NCBI GenBank assembly: GCA_949524905.1
Contig: CATINC010000007.1
Location: forward strand, 353,872 to 417,871
Source: Opitutia bacterium UBA7350
GTDB lineage: Bacteria > Verrucomicrobiota > Verrucomicrobiia > Opitutales > Coraliomargaritaceae
Direction: 5' to 3'
Length of the DNA: 64,000 bases
Shown: piece by piece, positions 17,863 to 29,158 of the stretch
How the letters are laid out: every line of letters starts with the position of its first letter
How positions within the stretch are numbered: position 1 is the stretch's first letter
The notes under the pieces: generated by a model
What the model was told of the DNA's origin: nothing
Databases searched by the model: none
What the model saw: only the letters and a program-made list of their open reading frames with translations
Made by a program: the position numbers and the translations under genes

Positions 17863-18660
17863 TCAGGCTTCGTGAAAGGCTTGCAAGAGAGCGTCGCAGT
17901 CATCGGCGTTCATGAGGGCCTCTCCTACAAGTATGGCATCCGCACCACAATCGCGTGCGCGCTCGGCATCCTCGGGCGTGAAGATCCCGCTTTCACTCAC
18001 CCGCACAATGCCGTCGGGAATTTGGGGAATCAGGGATTCTGAAACCGCAAGGTCGGTTTGGAAGCGTTTGAGGTCACGGTTATTGACCCCTATGATGGAG
18101 GGTTCAAAACGAAGGGCGCGCTCAAGTTCCGCAGCCTCATGGATTTCATATAAGGCATCTAGTCCAGCGAGACGGGCAGCATTATCGAGCGCGCGAATTT
18201 CATCATCCTCAAGGGCGCGCACGATGATAAGAATACAGCGAGCGCCTGCCTCGGCCGCCTCAACCACTTGAACAGGATGTACCATGAAGTCTTTACGCAG
18301 ACAGGGAATTTTTCGGTTATGAACTTCAAGGAACTCGATCGTGTCCCAGAGATCCTTCATATTACCTCCAAAGTATTGGTGATCTGTGAGAATGGAAAGG
18401 CAGTCTGCTTCAGCGTTAAGGTAGCGGCGGGCTTGATCTACTGCGTTAAGGGTAGGATTTGCAATTTCACCTGCAGATGGAGACTTACGCTTGATTTCTG
18501 CAATAACAGACAATCGGTCATTCCGGGCAAGGGCATCACGAAAAGAAGTGCCTGCTTGAACGTTGTGAGCCAGTCTTTCCAATTCGGAGTCACGTACTGG
18601 CCGCATGGAAGCTTTTAGGGCTTCACGTTTAGCGGCCATAATCTCGGCGAGTTTATCCAT
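17863..18660 (-). CDS. trpC: Indole-3-glycerol-phosphate synthase
   Basis: Fourth step of tryptophan biosynthesis: ring closure of 1-(2-carboxyphenylamino)-1-deoxyribulose 5-phosphate in a TIM barrel. From the ATG at 18660 it has 265 residues. Motifs include AEIKRKSPSAGEI (catalytic Lys), LSILTDHQYFGG, LRKDFMV, LYEIHEAAEL, IGVNNRDLKRF and VSESGIF. The frame stays open for 100 codons upstream, but that stretch overlaps the DUF5069 gene in another frame and lacks homology, and an AGG precedes the chosen start. No other trp genes are nearby, so this is an isolated trpC in a mixed-function operon. Confidence 0.95.
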   Translation of the reverse strand: MDKLAEIMAAKREALKASMRPVRDSELERLAHNVQAGTSFRDALARNDRLSVIAEIKRKSPSAGEIANPTLNAVDQARRYLNAEADCLSILTDHQYFGGNMKDLWDTIEFLEVHNRKIPCLRKDFMVHPVQVVEAAEAGARCILIIVRALEDDEIRALDNAARLAGLDALYEIHEAAELERALRFEPSIIGVNNRDLKRFQTDLAVSESLIPQIPDGIVRVSESGIFTPEDAERARDCGADAILVGEALMNADDCDALLQAFHEA

Positions 18661-18664
18661 GAGC

Positions 18665-19186
18665 CTATACTTTTCGGGCTTCGACCCAGTCGATAATTTT
18701 ATCTGGCTCGTTTTCGTAAGCCCAAGCCACGCGAAGGAACTCAGCGGGGTGGATATCATGGGCTTTAAAGAATGCTCGGTCTCCGCCGCAGTTATACATG
18801 GTAACTGGAGGTAATTCTCCGCGAATTTTAGCAATGGCTTTTGGGATAATCCGAGGGAGCCACTCGATACCACGAATAGCATCAGTTTTAGCCGGCAGTT
18901 TGTCGGGATCAAGTTCCACTCCAGATGGATTTCCTTTTTGGATTGTAAGGAAATAATCACGGCGCGCCTCGGAGATCATCAGAAAAGTCTCAAAGTCAGG
19001 CTCGCCATATTTGATCCAATCTTCGGCGGCATCGTAGAGATCCATGATCTTGAGCCCGAAGGCGGAAAGTGTCGCAAGCCTAGTTGCTTCAAAATAAGTA
19101 TCCGGTTTACGGTTACCGTCTTCATACTGGGCGACTGCCTCACTCCAAATACTTTTGAGTTGTTGTTGGTAGTCGTAGTGATGCAT
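18665..19186 (-). CDS. DUF5069-like conserved protein of unknown function
   Basis: A 173-residue soluble protein without signal peptide or membrane segment. The C-terminal part (WLPRIIPKAIAKIRGELP, YNCGGDRAFF, HPAEFLRVAWA, IIDWVEAR) matches my memory of the DUF5069 family, which is common in Verrucomicrobiota and has no known biochemical activity. The N-terminal 90 residues contain a helical segment rich in aromatic and acidic residues. The gene lies four bases upstream of trpC and six bases downstream of pyrG, so it is certainly co-transcribed with both. No function is assigned. Confidence 0.75.
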   Translation of the reverse strand: MHHYDYQQQLKSIWSEAVAQYEDGNRKPDTYFEATRLATLSAFGLKIMDLYDAAEDWIKYGEPDFETFLMISEARRDYFLTIQKGNPSGVELDPDKLPAKTDAIRGIEWLPRIIPKAIAKIRGELPPVTMYNCGGDRAFFKAHDIHPAEFLRVAWAYENEPDKIIDWVEARKV

Positions 19187-19192
19187 TTTGGT

Positions 19193-20797
<1,605 letters not shown>

Positions 20798-21025
20798 CTA
20801 CCTGCACTTACGGTTGCCACCAAATTAATAAAGGGCGAAACTATGCTAAACAATCAACACTTCGGGTTTCCGCCTTGGCAACTCTTTTTCCTTCGCAAGG
20901 ACCCTCAAATACAAAAAAAAGTACACCAGCCGACTTTCTTGCTTCTACAAGCATCTCTTAATCAGACTTAAGTGGAACTTATTATACGGATTCTGTAACC
21001 TAATATATCCGACTGCCGTGGCTTC

Positions 21026-21055
21026 TTGTTTGAAAATCACGCTCATCGCTAATAC
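21026..21055 (+). promoter_or_regulatory. Possible sdhCAB promoter in the pyrG-sdhC divergent region
   Basis: TTGTTT (21026-21031) and TAATAC (21050-21055) are 18 bases apart and end 25 bases before the sdhC start. The rest of the 20789-21080 intergenic region shows no gene and no clear hairpin. Tentative. Confidence 0.3.
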
Positions 21056-21080
21056 TGCTTATCATTATAAATTAAACATT

Positions 21081-21878
21081 ATGGTTTTATTTTGTAGTTT
21101 TTTTAATTCCACGATCGGTCGAAAAGTGCTCATGGCAGTGACTGGTTTAGTTTTGGTGCTCTTTGTTATGGGGCATATGCTGGGTAATCTTCAAATCTTC
21201 CTTGGGGCAGAGGTTATCAACGCCTATGCCTACAAACTTCATCATGTCCTTCCAACGCCTGCGCTCTGGGGTATCCGTTTATTCTTGCTTCTTTGTGTCG
21301 GGGTACATGTCTGGATGGCGGTCTTATTGACCCTTGCCAGTCGTCGCGCACGTCCAGCAGGTTATGCCGTAAAGCGTGTCGTTCAAGCCACCTACGCCGC
21401 CCGCACCATGCGCATGAGCGGCATCATCCTACTTGCCTTTATCTTTTTCCATCTCGCTCACTTTACCACTCGCAGCGTGCCGGGCATGGAATACAATGAT
21501 GAGAGGGTTTTATCGCCAAATGAAGTGTCGCTTGTGAAGCATGGACAAGCCGTTATGAAAGACGGTGAAAAGGTTACGACCTTCAATGTCCATGATATGA
21601 TGGTTGCTGGTTTCGAAAATGGTTTGGTTTCTGCTTTCTACATCCTTGCTACAGGGCTGCTATGTCTTCACCTAGTTCACGGCGTGAGTAGCATGTTTCA
21701 GACCCTCGGGCTTCGCAATGCCACCTGGCTACCACGTCTCAACTATATTGCCCGCTTCTACGGCTGGGCTGTTTTTTTAGGATTCGCCATTATCCCTATT
21801 GCAGTCCTCACCGGCGTCCTCGAAAAAGATCCTACTGGTGGTGAAACCCAGGCCATTGAAACTTCTGCCACTCACTAA
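21081..21878 (+). CDS. sdhC: Succinate dehydrogenase cytochrome b subunit
   Basis: Membrane anchor that binds quinone and haem in complex II. From the ATG at 21081 it has 265 residues with five hydrophobic helices, the single-subunit (type B) anchor typical of Bacteroidota, Verrucomicrobiota and epsilonproteobacteria; no sdhD exists here. Candidate haem-ligand histidines lie in GHMLGNL, GVHVWMA, FHLAHF and HLVHGVSS. A GTG 63 bases upstream would add an unlikely N-terminal tail. sdhA follows 21 bases later. Confidence 0.93.
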   Translation: MVLFCSFFNSTIGRKVLMAVTGLVLVLFVMGHMLGNLQIFLGAEVINAYAYKLHHVLPTPALWGIRLFLLLCVGVHVWMAVLLTLASRRARPAGYAVKRVVQATYAARTMRMSGIILLAFIFFHLAHFTTRSVPGMEYNDERVLSPNEVSLVKHGQAVMKDGEKVTTFNVHDMMVAGFENGLVSAFYILATGLLCLHLVHGVSSMFQTLGLRNATWLPRLNYIARFYGWAVFLGFAIIPIAVLTGVLEKDPTGGETQAIETSATH

Positions 21879-21899
21879 CACGCCCGATTTGCCGCTGCC

Positions 21900-23843
21900 A
21901 TGAAACTAGACGCCAAGATTCCTGCCGGGCCCCTTTCGGAAAAGTGGTCTAGTCATAAATTTAACATGAAGCTGGTTAATCCTGCTAATCGCCGTAAGTA
22001 CAATATTATTGTAGTCGGCTCCGGTCTTGCGGGCGGTGCTGCTGCTGCCAGTCTTGCCGAGCAAGGATACAATGTTTCCAGTTTCTGTTATCAAGACAGC
22101 CCTCGACGCGCCCACAGTATTGCTGCTCAAGGAGGCATCAACGCCGCTAAAAATTATCAAAATGATGGCGACAGCGTTCATCGACTTTTTTACGACACCG
22201 TCAAGGGTGGCGACTACCGCTCTCGCGAGGCTAATGTATATCGCCTTGCCGAAGTAAGTGCGGATATTATTGACCAGTGTGTCGCTCAGGGTGTTCCCTT
22301 TGCCCGTGAATACGGCGGGCTCCTTGCGAACCGCTCCTTTGGCGGCGCACAAGTCTCCCGCACCTTTTACGCACGCGGGCAGACCGGCCAACAGCTCCTG
22401 CTTGGGGCCTATTCCGCGCTCAGTAAACAGATCGGTCTCGGCAAAGTTAAAATGTACAATCGTCACGAGATGCTCGACCTCGTTCTCGTCGATGGTCACG
22501 CCAAAGGTATTGTTGCACGTAACATGACTACCGGGGTAATCACCCGTCACGCTGCCGACTGTGTCATTCTTGCGACCGGAGGCTATGGTAACGCCTTTTT
22601 CCTTTCCACCAATGCCCAAGGTTGCAACGTCACCGCCGCCTATCGCGCCCACAAACGCGGTGCCGGTTTTGCCAATCCTTGCTTCACACAGATTCACCCC
22701 ACCTGTATCCCCGTTCACGGTGAAAATCAATCGAAGCTCACCCTTATGTCCGAATCCCTGCGCAATGACGGACGTATTTGGGCGCCTAAAGATTCTGCAA
22801 CTGCTGCCAAAATCCGCGCCGGTGAACTCAATCCCAATGATGTTTCTGAGGATGATCGAGACTACTACCTCGAACGCAAATACCCCAGCTTCGGCAATCT
22901 TGCCCCCCGCGACATTTCCTCCCGTGCAGCTAAGGAACTCTGCGATGCCGGACAAGGAGTCGCCTCCACCGGACTGGGTGTTTTCCTGGACTTTCGCGAC
23001 GCCATCCAGCGTGACGGCAAGCAAGCCATTGAAGAACGTTACGGCAACCTATTTGAGATGTACCAACGCATCACCGGTGACGATCCTTATAGCACTCCCA
23101 TGATGATCTTTCCTGCGGTGCACTACACCATGGGTGGACTTTGGGTGGACTATAACCTGGAGAGCACCATCCCTGGACTCTTTGTCGGTGGAGAGGCTAA
23201 CTTCTCGGATCACGGAGCTAACCGCCTCGGTGCTTCCGCACTTATGCAAGGACTTGCTGATGGCTACTTTGTCCTTCCCTACACCGTCGGTAACTATCTA
23301 GGTGAGGCAGGCATTGCCTCTGCCGGAACCATTACAATTGAGCACCCTGCATTTGAAGCAGTGGAAGCGGGCGTCAAAAGTCGCATGGATCAACTCATGT
23401 CAATCGGTGGCACTCAATCTCCTCGTTCCTTTCACAAACGTCTTGGTAAAATCATTTGGGACGAGTGTGGCATGGCACGATCCCGCGAAGGCCTCGAAGG
23501 CGCGATCGAGCAAATTCAAGCTCTCCGCAAAGAATTCTGGTCCGACCTCCGCGTTACTGGGGATGCCGACGGCATAAACCCCGAACTCGAACGTGCTGGT
23601 CGCGTTGCTGATTTTATGGAATTTGGCGAACTTATGTGCCGCGATGCCCTGATGCGCGAAGAATCCTGTGGCGGTCATTTTCGAGTAGAATATCAAACTG
23701 ACGAAGGCGAAGCGCTACGCAATGACGAGGACTATACCTTTGTGGGCGTATGGGAATATCAAGGTGACGACATCGCTCCCGCCCTTCATAAGGAAGCGCT
23801 CATTTACGAAAACATCACCCTCGCTACCCGTAGCTATAAGTAA
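21900..23843 (+). CDS. sdhA: Succinate dehydrogenase flavoprotein subunit
   Basis: Catalytic FAD subunit that oxidises succinate to fumarate in the TCA cycle, or the reverse. The 647 residues contain the dinucleotide fold [20 protein letters not shown], the [14 protein letters not shown] segment with the covalent-flavin His, the [10 protein letters not shown] capping-domain block, and the FADD-like [28 protein letters not shown] signature. A stretch of about 28 residues precedes the FAD fold, as usual in this branch. It lies between sdhC and sdhB. A long antisense open frame over the first half is a composition artefact. Confidence 0.97.
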   Translation: MKLDAKIPAGPLSEKWSSHKFNMKLVNPANRRKYNIIVVGSGLAGGAAAASLAEQGYNVSSFCYQDSPRRAHSIAAQGGINAAKNYQNDGDSVHRLFYDTVKGGDYRSREANVYRLAEVSADIIDQCVAQGVPFAREYGGLLANRSFGGAQVSRTFYARGQTGQQLLLGAYSALSKQIGLGKVKMYNRHEMLDLVLVDGHAKGIVARNMTTGVITRHAADCVILATGGYGNAFFLSTNAQGCNVTAAYRAHKRGAGFANPCFTQIHPTCIPVHGENQSKLTLMSESLRNDGRIWAPKDSATAAKIRAGELNPNDVSEDDRDYYLERKYPSFGNLAPRDISSRAAKELCDAGQGVASTGLGVFLDFRDAIQRDGKQAIEERYGNLFEMYQRITGDDPYSTPMMIFPAVHYTMGGLWVDYNLESTIPGLFVGGEANFSDHGANRLGASALMQGLADGYFVLPYTVGNYLGEAGIASAGTITIEHPAFEAVEAGVKSRMDQLMSIGGTQSPRSFHKRLGKIIWDECGMARSREGLEGAIEQIQALRKEFWSDLRVTGDADGINPELERAGRVADFMEFGELMCRDALMREESCGGHFRVEYQTDEGEALRNDEDYTFVGVWEYQGDDIAPALHKEALIYENITLATRSYK

Positions 23844-23863
23844 ACTTTTACAAACGAGATAAT

Positions 23864-24625
23864 ATGAAATTAAACCTGCGCATCTGGCGACAAAAGAGTC
23901 CCCTCGATAAGGGTCGCTTTGAAGAATATGCCCTCGACAATGTCTCTGAGGATTCTTCCTTTCTTGAAATGCTCGACCTCCTTTGTGAGCAACTTGTTGC
24001 AGAGGGTAAAGAAGCCCTCGCCTTCGATCACGATTGCCGCGAAGGTATCTGCGGTATGTGTGCTCTTACTATCAACGGCATCCCCCATGGACCCGAAAAA
24101 CAAACCACCACCTGTCAGCTTCACATGCGTCACTTCAAGGACGGTGAAACCATCACTGTTGAGCCCTGGCGAGCGAAGCCCCTTCCGGTCATTAAGGATC
24201 TAGTCGTCGATCGTTCCCCTTTTGACCGCATCATTCAATCTGGCGGTTTTATTTCCGCTCGTACTGGCAGTGCGGTCGATGCCAATGCGGTTCCTATTCC
24301 TAAGCAGACCGCTGATACCGCGATGGACGCCGCCGCTTGTATCGGTTGCGGTGCCTGCGTTGCCGCTTGTCCCAACGCCTCTGCCATGCTCTTTACCGCT
24401 GCTAAGGTTTCTCACATGAACAATTTGCCACAGGGTGAAGTCGAAAAAGACCGCCGCACGCTTGCTATGGTTACAACGATGGATGGTGAAGGATTTGGTG
24501 GTTGCACTAATGTAGGTGAATGCGAGGCCGTATGCCCTAAAGGCATTTCTCTCGATATGATCGCCCAACTCAACCGCGATTACACCAGCGCCCAAGTTAA
24601 AAACTTCTTCGAACCCGTTAGCTGA
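23864..24625 (+). CDS. sdhB: Succinate dehydrogenase iron-sulfur subunit
   Basis: Electron-transfer subunit linking the flavin of SdhA to quinone at SdhC. The 253 residues have a plant-type ferredoxin domain with CREGICGMC and a later Cys in [10 protein letters not shown], then a bacterial ferredoxin domain with [15 protein letters not shown] and [15 protein letters not shown], giving 2Fe-2S, 4Fe-4S and 3Fe-4S centres. It starts 20 bases after sdhA and ends the sdhCAB operon. No clear terminator is visible before the convergent PEP-CTERM gene 117 bases away. Confidence 0.97.
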   Translation: MKLNLRIWRQKSPLDKGRFEEYALDNVSEDSSFLEMLDLLCEQLVAEGKEALAFDHDCREGICGMCALTINGIPHGPEKQTTTCQLHMRHFKDGETITVEPWRAKPLPVIKDLVVDRSPFDRIIQSGGFISARTGSAVDANAVPIPKQTADTAMDAAACIGCGACVAACPNASAMLFTAAKVSHMNNLPQGEVEKDRRTLAMVTTMDGEGFGGCTNVGECEAVCPKGISLDMIAQLNRDYTSAQVKNFFEPVS

Positions 24626-24742
24626 ATCGAGTTCCCGGATGAGGCTCTAGTAAAAAAAGCACCACTCTAAATGAAGCGGTACTGGAAGCGGAGCGTTTTT
24701 GGGTGAGTCAAATAGACTACGGGTAATATCGCTGAGATATTT

Positions 24743-25354
24743 TTAACGAAGCCTTTTGTGACGGAACATTAAAAAGACGAACCCTGCGCTGGCAAAGAGG
24801 AGGGCGTAGGTGTTAGATTCCGGAATCACTTTCACCTTGAGATCGCTTAAAAATAAAGCACTAGAACCCGTTAGATTGTTTGTAAAGGTGATGGCGGTCC
24901 CTGCGGTAATGGTATCGGTAATACCGAAGTTATAACTGTTACCAACCAGAGTCGCCCTGAGGTCTGGATAGTAAGTATGGGTCGTACCGCCGCTTTCGAA
25001 GCTGATTTGCCATGGATCACTCGTGAGACCAGAATCGATTAGTCCGGGAGTACAGCTATTGAGTTGTATATCTTGATCAAAGGTGAAAGTGATACTGTAA
25101 CCGAATGAATTGGCATCAGAAACAACCGCAAGCCCCACTGGGTCACCATATGCGATGACGCCTGGATTGCCATCGCCATTCCAATCGTCACTGGTGGCAA
25201 GATTCATGGTGAGCCCGTCCACGGTATCCGTGTATGTGGTGGATTCGTCAGGAATTTGGGTAAAATCAAATGCGACGGTTCTTTGAGCGGTAGCTACAAA
25301 TGGCGCGAGCACAGCCGCAAATAATAGGATGTGAAGCTCTTTCTTAAAATTCAT
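24743..25354 (-). CDS. PEP-CTERM-type exported protein
   Basis: Exported protein of about 203 residues. A signal peptide (MNFKKELHILLFAAVLAPFV, cleavage near ATAQ) is followed by a beta-rich domain dominated by Thr, Ser, Asp and Gly. The C-terminus has VIPES, a hydrophobic helix of about 18 residues (TYALLFASAGFVFLMF) and the basic end RHKRLR. This is the PEP-CTERM sorting signal, with PES in place of the PEP motif, a variant seen in Verrucomicrobiota. It is presumably processed by an exosortase encoded elsewhere. An ATG nine bases upstream is an alternative start. The mature domain is not recognised. Confidence 0.82.
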   Translation of the reverse strand: MNFKKELHILLFAAVLAPFVATAQRTVAFDFTQIPDESTTYTDTVDGLTMNLATSDDWNGDGNPGVIAYGDPVGLAVVSDANSFGYSITFTFDQDIQLNSCTPGLIDSGLTSDPWQISFESGGTTHTYYPDLRATLVGNSYNFGITDTITAGTAITFTNNLTGSSALFLSDLKVKVIPESNTYALLFASAGFVFLMFRHKRLR

Positions 25355-25486
25355 ATACCACATAAAAAACCCTATTAATTAAGTAATCAATGATAAAAGT
25401 AAAAAATGGTTTAATTTGTAGGCAAAGAATACATTGCGTCTTGGGATGCTTGCAATTTTGTGCGTATGAGCAGACTGTAAGGATTA

Positions 25487-26890
25487 ATGCGGTTTATGCT
25501 TTTGATATTGTCTTTGTTGTTGCCAATAAGTGCTATTGGCGAGAAGCGTGAGCACTCAGGGTCCTCGCTAGAGACAGATCTAGTCTCGGTTTATGTGATA
25601 CCGGTTACAGAGGCTATTGATGCGCCCAATCTATTTATTTTACGACGTGGCTTAAAGGAGGCGATCGCTCATGAAGTAGATGTGGTGGTCTTGGACATGG
25701 ATACCCCTGGGGGTCGAGTCGATATTTGTTTGGAGATGATGGAAATTCTGGATCGATTTGAGGGCGAAACGATCACGTATGTGAATGAAGACGCCATCTC
25801 GGCAGGTTCTTTCATCGCCGCTGCAACAGAGGCAATTTATTTTTCGCCGCGTGGAAAAATGGGAGCTTCCGCAGTGATTCAGGGAACGGGTGAAGATGTG
25901 CCCGAGACAGCGCGTCAGAAAATCGAGAGCTATCTGCGGGCAAACATCCGTGTGATGAGTGCGGCGTATCCGTATCGGGCAGAAGTGATTCGTGCGATGA
26001 TGGATGCAGACTATGAACTTAAGATCGGGGATGAGGTGATTAAGCCTGCGGGAGAATTATTAACGCTGACGGCAGAGGAGGCGGTCAAGATGTATGGTGA
26101 TCCGCCTATGCCCTTACTTGGGGCAGGGATTTACGATTCTACGGAGGCTTTACTAGCGTCGCGCTATGGTGAAGATGGCTACACCATCGAAGCCTTTGAG
26201 GTGACTTATTCAGAATCATGGGCGAAATGGATGCAGGCTTTTGCGCCAGCATTGATGGGCTTGGGCTTGCTACTTTTATTCATTGAATTTAAGACGCCTG
26301 GATGGGGTATTTTTGGTATCGGTGGGATTATTGCGATTGCGGTATTCTTCATCAGTCAACACATTGCAGGCTTGGCCGGAAACGAAGTGATCTTTGTATT
26401 TTTATTGGGAGTTCTTTTAGTATTGGTTGAGCTCTTATTGATGCCCGGTGTGATCATTGCAGGCTTGGCTGGGATCGTGTTGATGTTGGGCTCACTCTTG
26501 TGGGCGATGGTGGATTACTGGCCTGGTGGACAGATGGATTTCACCTTGGAGATGTTTGAGAAACCGGTGCAGCAATTAATGTATGGTTTAACGATCGCTA
26601 TCGTGGGTGCCTTTTTGATGGTTCGGTTTTTAAAGGGCAGTTGGTTGGGACGCCAATTGGTATTGCAAGAAGTTGTCGGCAGCGGAACCCCCTTGGAAGC
26701 AGAGACAATATCGAAAATGGTGGGAGTCGTAGGGGTGGTTTGCAAACCCCTACATCCGGTTGGTGAGATTGAAATAGCAGGAGAACGTCATGCGGCGCGT
26801 TGCGAAGTGGGAACCCTAGAGGCAGGTGCGCAGGTGCGCGTCCTCCGTGTTTCGGATTTTAATTTGATCGTTGAGGCGGAAGAGGGATGA
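25487..26890 (+). CDS. NfeD1b: membrane-bound ClpP-class serine protease with NfeD domain
   Basis: Membrane protein with a signal segment (1-17), an N-terminal ClpP-class protease domain (about 33-235), four to five hydrophobic helices (about 245-385) and a C-terminal NfeD OB-fold (about 395-465). The protease part shows DMDTPGG, the AISAGSFIA loop with likely nucleophile Ser105, KMGAS, and a possible Lys base near residue 145. In archaeal PH1510 such a Ser/Lys protease cleaves stomatin. Here a flotillin homologue lies two genes downstream, which fits that partnership. It overlaps the short NfeD gene by four bases. The ATG at 25487 follows AAGGA. Confidence 0.88.
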   Translation: MRFMLLILSLLLPISAIGEKREHSGSSLETDLVSVYVIPVTEAIDAPNLFILRRGLKEAIAHEVDVVVLDMDTPGGRVDICLEMMEILDRFEGETITYVNEDAISAGSFIAAATEAIYFSPRGKMGASAVIQGTGEDVPETARQKIESYLRANIRVMSAAYPYRAEVIRAMMDADYELKIGDEVIKPAGELLTLTAEEAVKMYGDPPMPLLGAGIYDSTEALLASRYGEDGYTIEAFEVTYSESWAKWMQAFAPALMGLGLLLLFIEFKTPGWGIFGIGGIIAIAVFFISQHIAGLAGNEVIFVFLLGVLLVLVELLLMPGVIIAGLAGIVLMLGSLLWAMVDYWPGGQMDFTLEMFEKPVQQLMYGLTIAIVGAFLMVRFLKGSWLGRQLVLQEVVGSGTPLEAETISKMVGVVGVVCKPLHPVGEIEIAGERHAARCEVGTLEAGAQVRVLRVSDFNLIVEAEEG

Positions 26891-27351
26891 GTTTGATCGT
26901 TATATTTTTGGTATCAGCCTCGGTGTTGTTGTTTTTGGAGGTTTTGTTGCCTGGAGGGATACTCGGTTTGTTGGCGGCGGGATGTATCCTTGCGGCAACG
27001 GTGCAAACAGGTCTGGAATATGGATGGGTCGAGGCGAGTTTGGTTTTTATGGCTTCTATTTTGTTGGGCCTCTTACTGGTGCTCGTGGAATTTAGGCTTT
27101 TTGCGAAGACGCGCTTTGGTAAACGCTTTTTTCTCACACGAACGGTGGAGGGTGGGAATCGACCGGCGCAGGTCCAAGTAGATTTGGCAGGAAAACGCGG
27201 CATTACGTTGACTCGCCTCAACCCTTCAGGCAGGGTTGAAATCGAAGGGATTACATATGAAGCGCAGGCTCGAGATGGGTATCTCGAAGCAGGGGTTTCG
27301 GTGACCGTTCTTTCATACGATAATTTTAAACTCATCATCCAAAAAATATGA
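26887..27351 (+). CDS. Short NfeD-family membrane protein
   Basis: A 154-residue protein with two or three N-terminal hydrophobic helices (about 3-22, 26-40, 48-66) followed by the soluble NfeD OB-fold ([18 protein letters not shown], then [20 protein letters not shown] and [14 protein letters not shown]). It lacks a protease domain, so it is the NfeD1a-like partner type. ATGA overlaps join it to the gene before and the floA gene after, indicating translational coupling. NfeD OB-folds are thought to modulate or bind flotillin assemblies; that role is inferred from the family. Confidence 0.88.
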   Translation: MSLIVIFLVSASVLLFLEVLLPGGILGLLAAGCILAATVQTGLEYGWVEASLVFMASILLGLLLVLVEFRLFAKTRFGKRFFLTRTVEGGNRPAQVQVDLAGKRGITLTRLNPSGRVEIEGITYEAQARDGYLEAGVSVTVLSYDNFKLIIQKI

Positions 27352-28379
27352 ATATACTCACACCGTTACTTATGGCCACCGGTCTGCAAATTGCTATTTT
27401 TGGCATTCTCGGCGTTGCCGTCCTCGTTTTCCTGCTGGTATTTATCTCTTATATCGGTCTTTTTGTGAAGTCCCTGTTGGCGGGAGCGACGGTAGGATTT
27501 CCAACTCTGGTTGCCATGCGTTTGCGCGGGGTACCTGCGTCTTTGATTGTGGATGCTCGCATTACGGCGGGTAAGGCTGGCATCAATCTTGACTCAAATG
27601 ATCTTGAAGCGCACTACCTTGCAGAAGGTAGCGTCATTCAAACGGTTCAGGCCTTGATTGCTGCCGATAAGGCAAATATTAAGCTAGACTGGCAACGTGC
27701 CTGCGCTATCGACCTCGCCACTAAAGGAACTGGAAAATCGGTTCTTGAAGCGGTTCGTACCTCAATTAATCCAAAGGTGATTGAGTGTCCCAATCCCCAG
27801 AGTGGGCGTTCCACCATTGACGGGGTTGCTAAGGACGGCATTCAAGTAAAAGCGCGTGCGCGTGTGACGGTACGTTCCAATCTAGACAACTACGTGGGCA
27901 GTGCGCTCGAAGAAACGGTTATTGCACGAGTCGGTGAAGGTATTGTGACCACCATTGGTTCTTCAGATTCTTATAAGACCGTTTTGGAATCGCCCGACAC
28001 AATCTCGCGGGTGGTACTGGATCGCGGTTTGGATGTAGGAACCGCTTTTGAAATTCTTTCCATTGATATCGCTGATGTGGATGTGGGTGAAAACATCGGT
28101 GCTAAACTTCAGGAATCCCAGGCCGAAGCAGATAAGAACGTTGCTCAGGCGAAAGCGGAAATGCGGCGCGCGGCAGCAGTTGCCTTAGAGCAAGAAATGA
28201 AGGCAAAGGTCGAGGAAATGAATGCTAAAGTGGTGGAAGCGGAAGCTCAGGTCCCACTCGCACTCGCAGAGGCTTTCCGCTCTGGTAACCTGGGCGTTAT
28301 GGATTATTATCGTCTGAACAATATTAAGGCAGATACCGATATGCGCGATTCTATTTCCAAGGGCGAGGAGAACGCTTAA
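27348..28379 (+). CDS. floA: Flotillin-like protein FloA
   Basis: Scaffold protein of functional membrane microdomains. The 343 residues have an N-terminal membrane hairpin (about 12-50), a PHB/SPFH-like core with the conserved [35 protein letters not shown] region (fragmentally recognisable), and an alanine/glutamate-rich coiled coil (about 255-310) containing [16 protein letters not shown]. Length and motifs match B. subtilis FloA (YqfA) and not FloT. It overlaps the upstream NfeD gene by four bases, and a conserved unknown gene follows 33 bases later. Confidence 0.95.
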   Translation: MNILTPLLMATGLQIAIFGILGVAVLVFLLVFISYIGLFVKSLLAGATVGFPTLVAMRLRGVPASLIVDARITAGKAGINLDSNDLEAHYLAEGSVIQTVQALIAADKANIKLDWQRACAIDLATKGTGKSVLEAVRTSINPKVIECPNPQSGRSTIDGVAKDGIQVKARARVTVRSNLDNYVGSALEETVIARVGEGIVTTIGSSDSYKTVLESPDTISRVVLDRGLDVGTAFEILSIDIADVDVGENIGAKLQESQAEADKNVAQAKAEMRRAAAVALEQEMKAKVEEMNAKVVEAEAQVPLALAEAFRSGNLGVMDYYRLNNIKADTDMRDSISKGEENA

Positions 28380-28412
28380 GCCTACCTCAAGCGATTGCCG
28401 GATTTAACGCTA

Positions 28413-29036
28413 ATGGAAGATCTCTTTGAAATCCTTATCCCGCTCATAATTGGAGCGGTGTATTTCTTTGGGAATGTACTCTCAAAAAAATCTGATGATG
28501 AGTTGGATGAAAGAGAGCCGATGTCGCGCCAGCGAGACGAAGGCGAGGATTTGGAGCAAGCTAAGCGTCAACACGAGGTTCAGGAGGAGATTCGTCGCAA
28601 GATCGAAGCACGTCGCCAAGCGGCACCTCAAGGTCCTGACCCGATTTCAAGGGCGGAGCCTGCACGAATGGTGCGTGAGCGAAGCAAGCGAACCAAGGAA
28701 GATATCCATGAGACTCGCTTACCGAAACCTGTGGAGGTGAGGCAACCTGAAATGGTGACCACCTATGATGCTGCCATGCAGGCACAGTTAGCAAAAATTG
28801 AACGTACGCGAAAAAAAGCAGCAGCCTTGAAAGCGCAAAGTGCCGCAGCGTCTAAAAAGTCGCAGGCATATCAAATCAAAACGACTAAGGTAGGTAGTTC
28901 GAGTTTGAGAGAACCGGTACGCTCGGCGCTGAATAACCCCGGGGCAGCACGTTCGGCTTTTATTTATGGTGAAGTTTTGGGGACGCCCGTAGGGCTCCGA
29001 AAACAAATTACAGGTGCTTTTGAGGGCATAAGCTGA
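28413..29036 (+). CDS. Unknown membrane-tethered charged protein in the floA operon
   Basis: I do not recognise this protein. From the ATG at 28413 it has 207 residues: one N-terminal transmembrane segment (about 5-21, ILIPLIIGAVYFFGNVL) and then a highly charged Glu/Arg/Lys/Gln-rich cytoplasmic part predicted to be coiled coil or disordered. It ends in a small ordered-looking motif AFIYGEVLGTPVGLRK. A TTG 18 bases upstream is a less likely start. Position as the fourth gene of the NfeD1b-NfeD-FloA operon suggests a microdomain-associated factor; this is inference from context only. Confidence 0.75.
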   Translation: MEDLFEILIPLIIGAVYFFGNVLSKKSDDELDEREPMSRQRDEGEDLEQAKRQHEVQEEIRRKIEARRQAAPQGPDPISRAEPARMVRERSKRTKEDIHETRLPKPVEVRQPEMVTTYDAAMQAQLAKIERTRKKAAALKAQSAAASKKSQAYQIKTTKVGSSSLREPVRSALNNPGAARSAFIYGEVLGTPVGLRKQITGAFEGIS

Positions 29037-29158
29037 GGGAATAAGGCTTAAAGCATGGTTATCACTGCACTTTAGGGCTGAAAAGAATGCGCTGGAAAAA
29101 GGCGGCATTTTCCGCATGCTGTAAGCGAAAAATTACATCTGTATCAACAACTTCAGTT

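Noticed and set aside
18661..18960. Longer N-terminus for trpC
   Set aside because: The 100 upstream codons overlap the DUF5069 gene in another frame and have no family resemblance; indole-glycerol-phosphate synthases start near the chosen ATG.
21906..23024. A 372-codon minus-strand open frame opposite sdhA
   Set aside because: It lies entirely within sdhA, whose full set of family motifs is intact, and the antisense product has no recognisable domain, signal or ribosome site.
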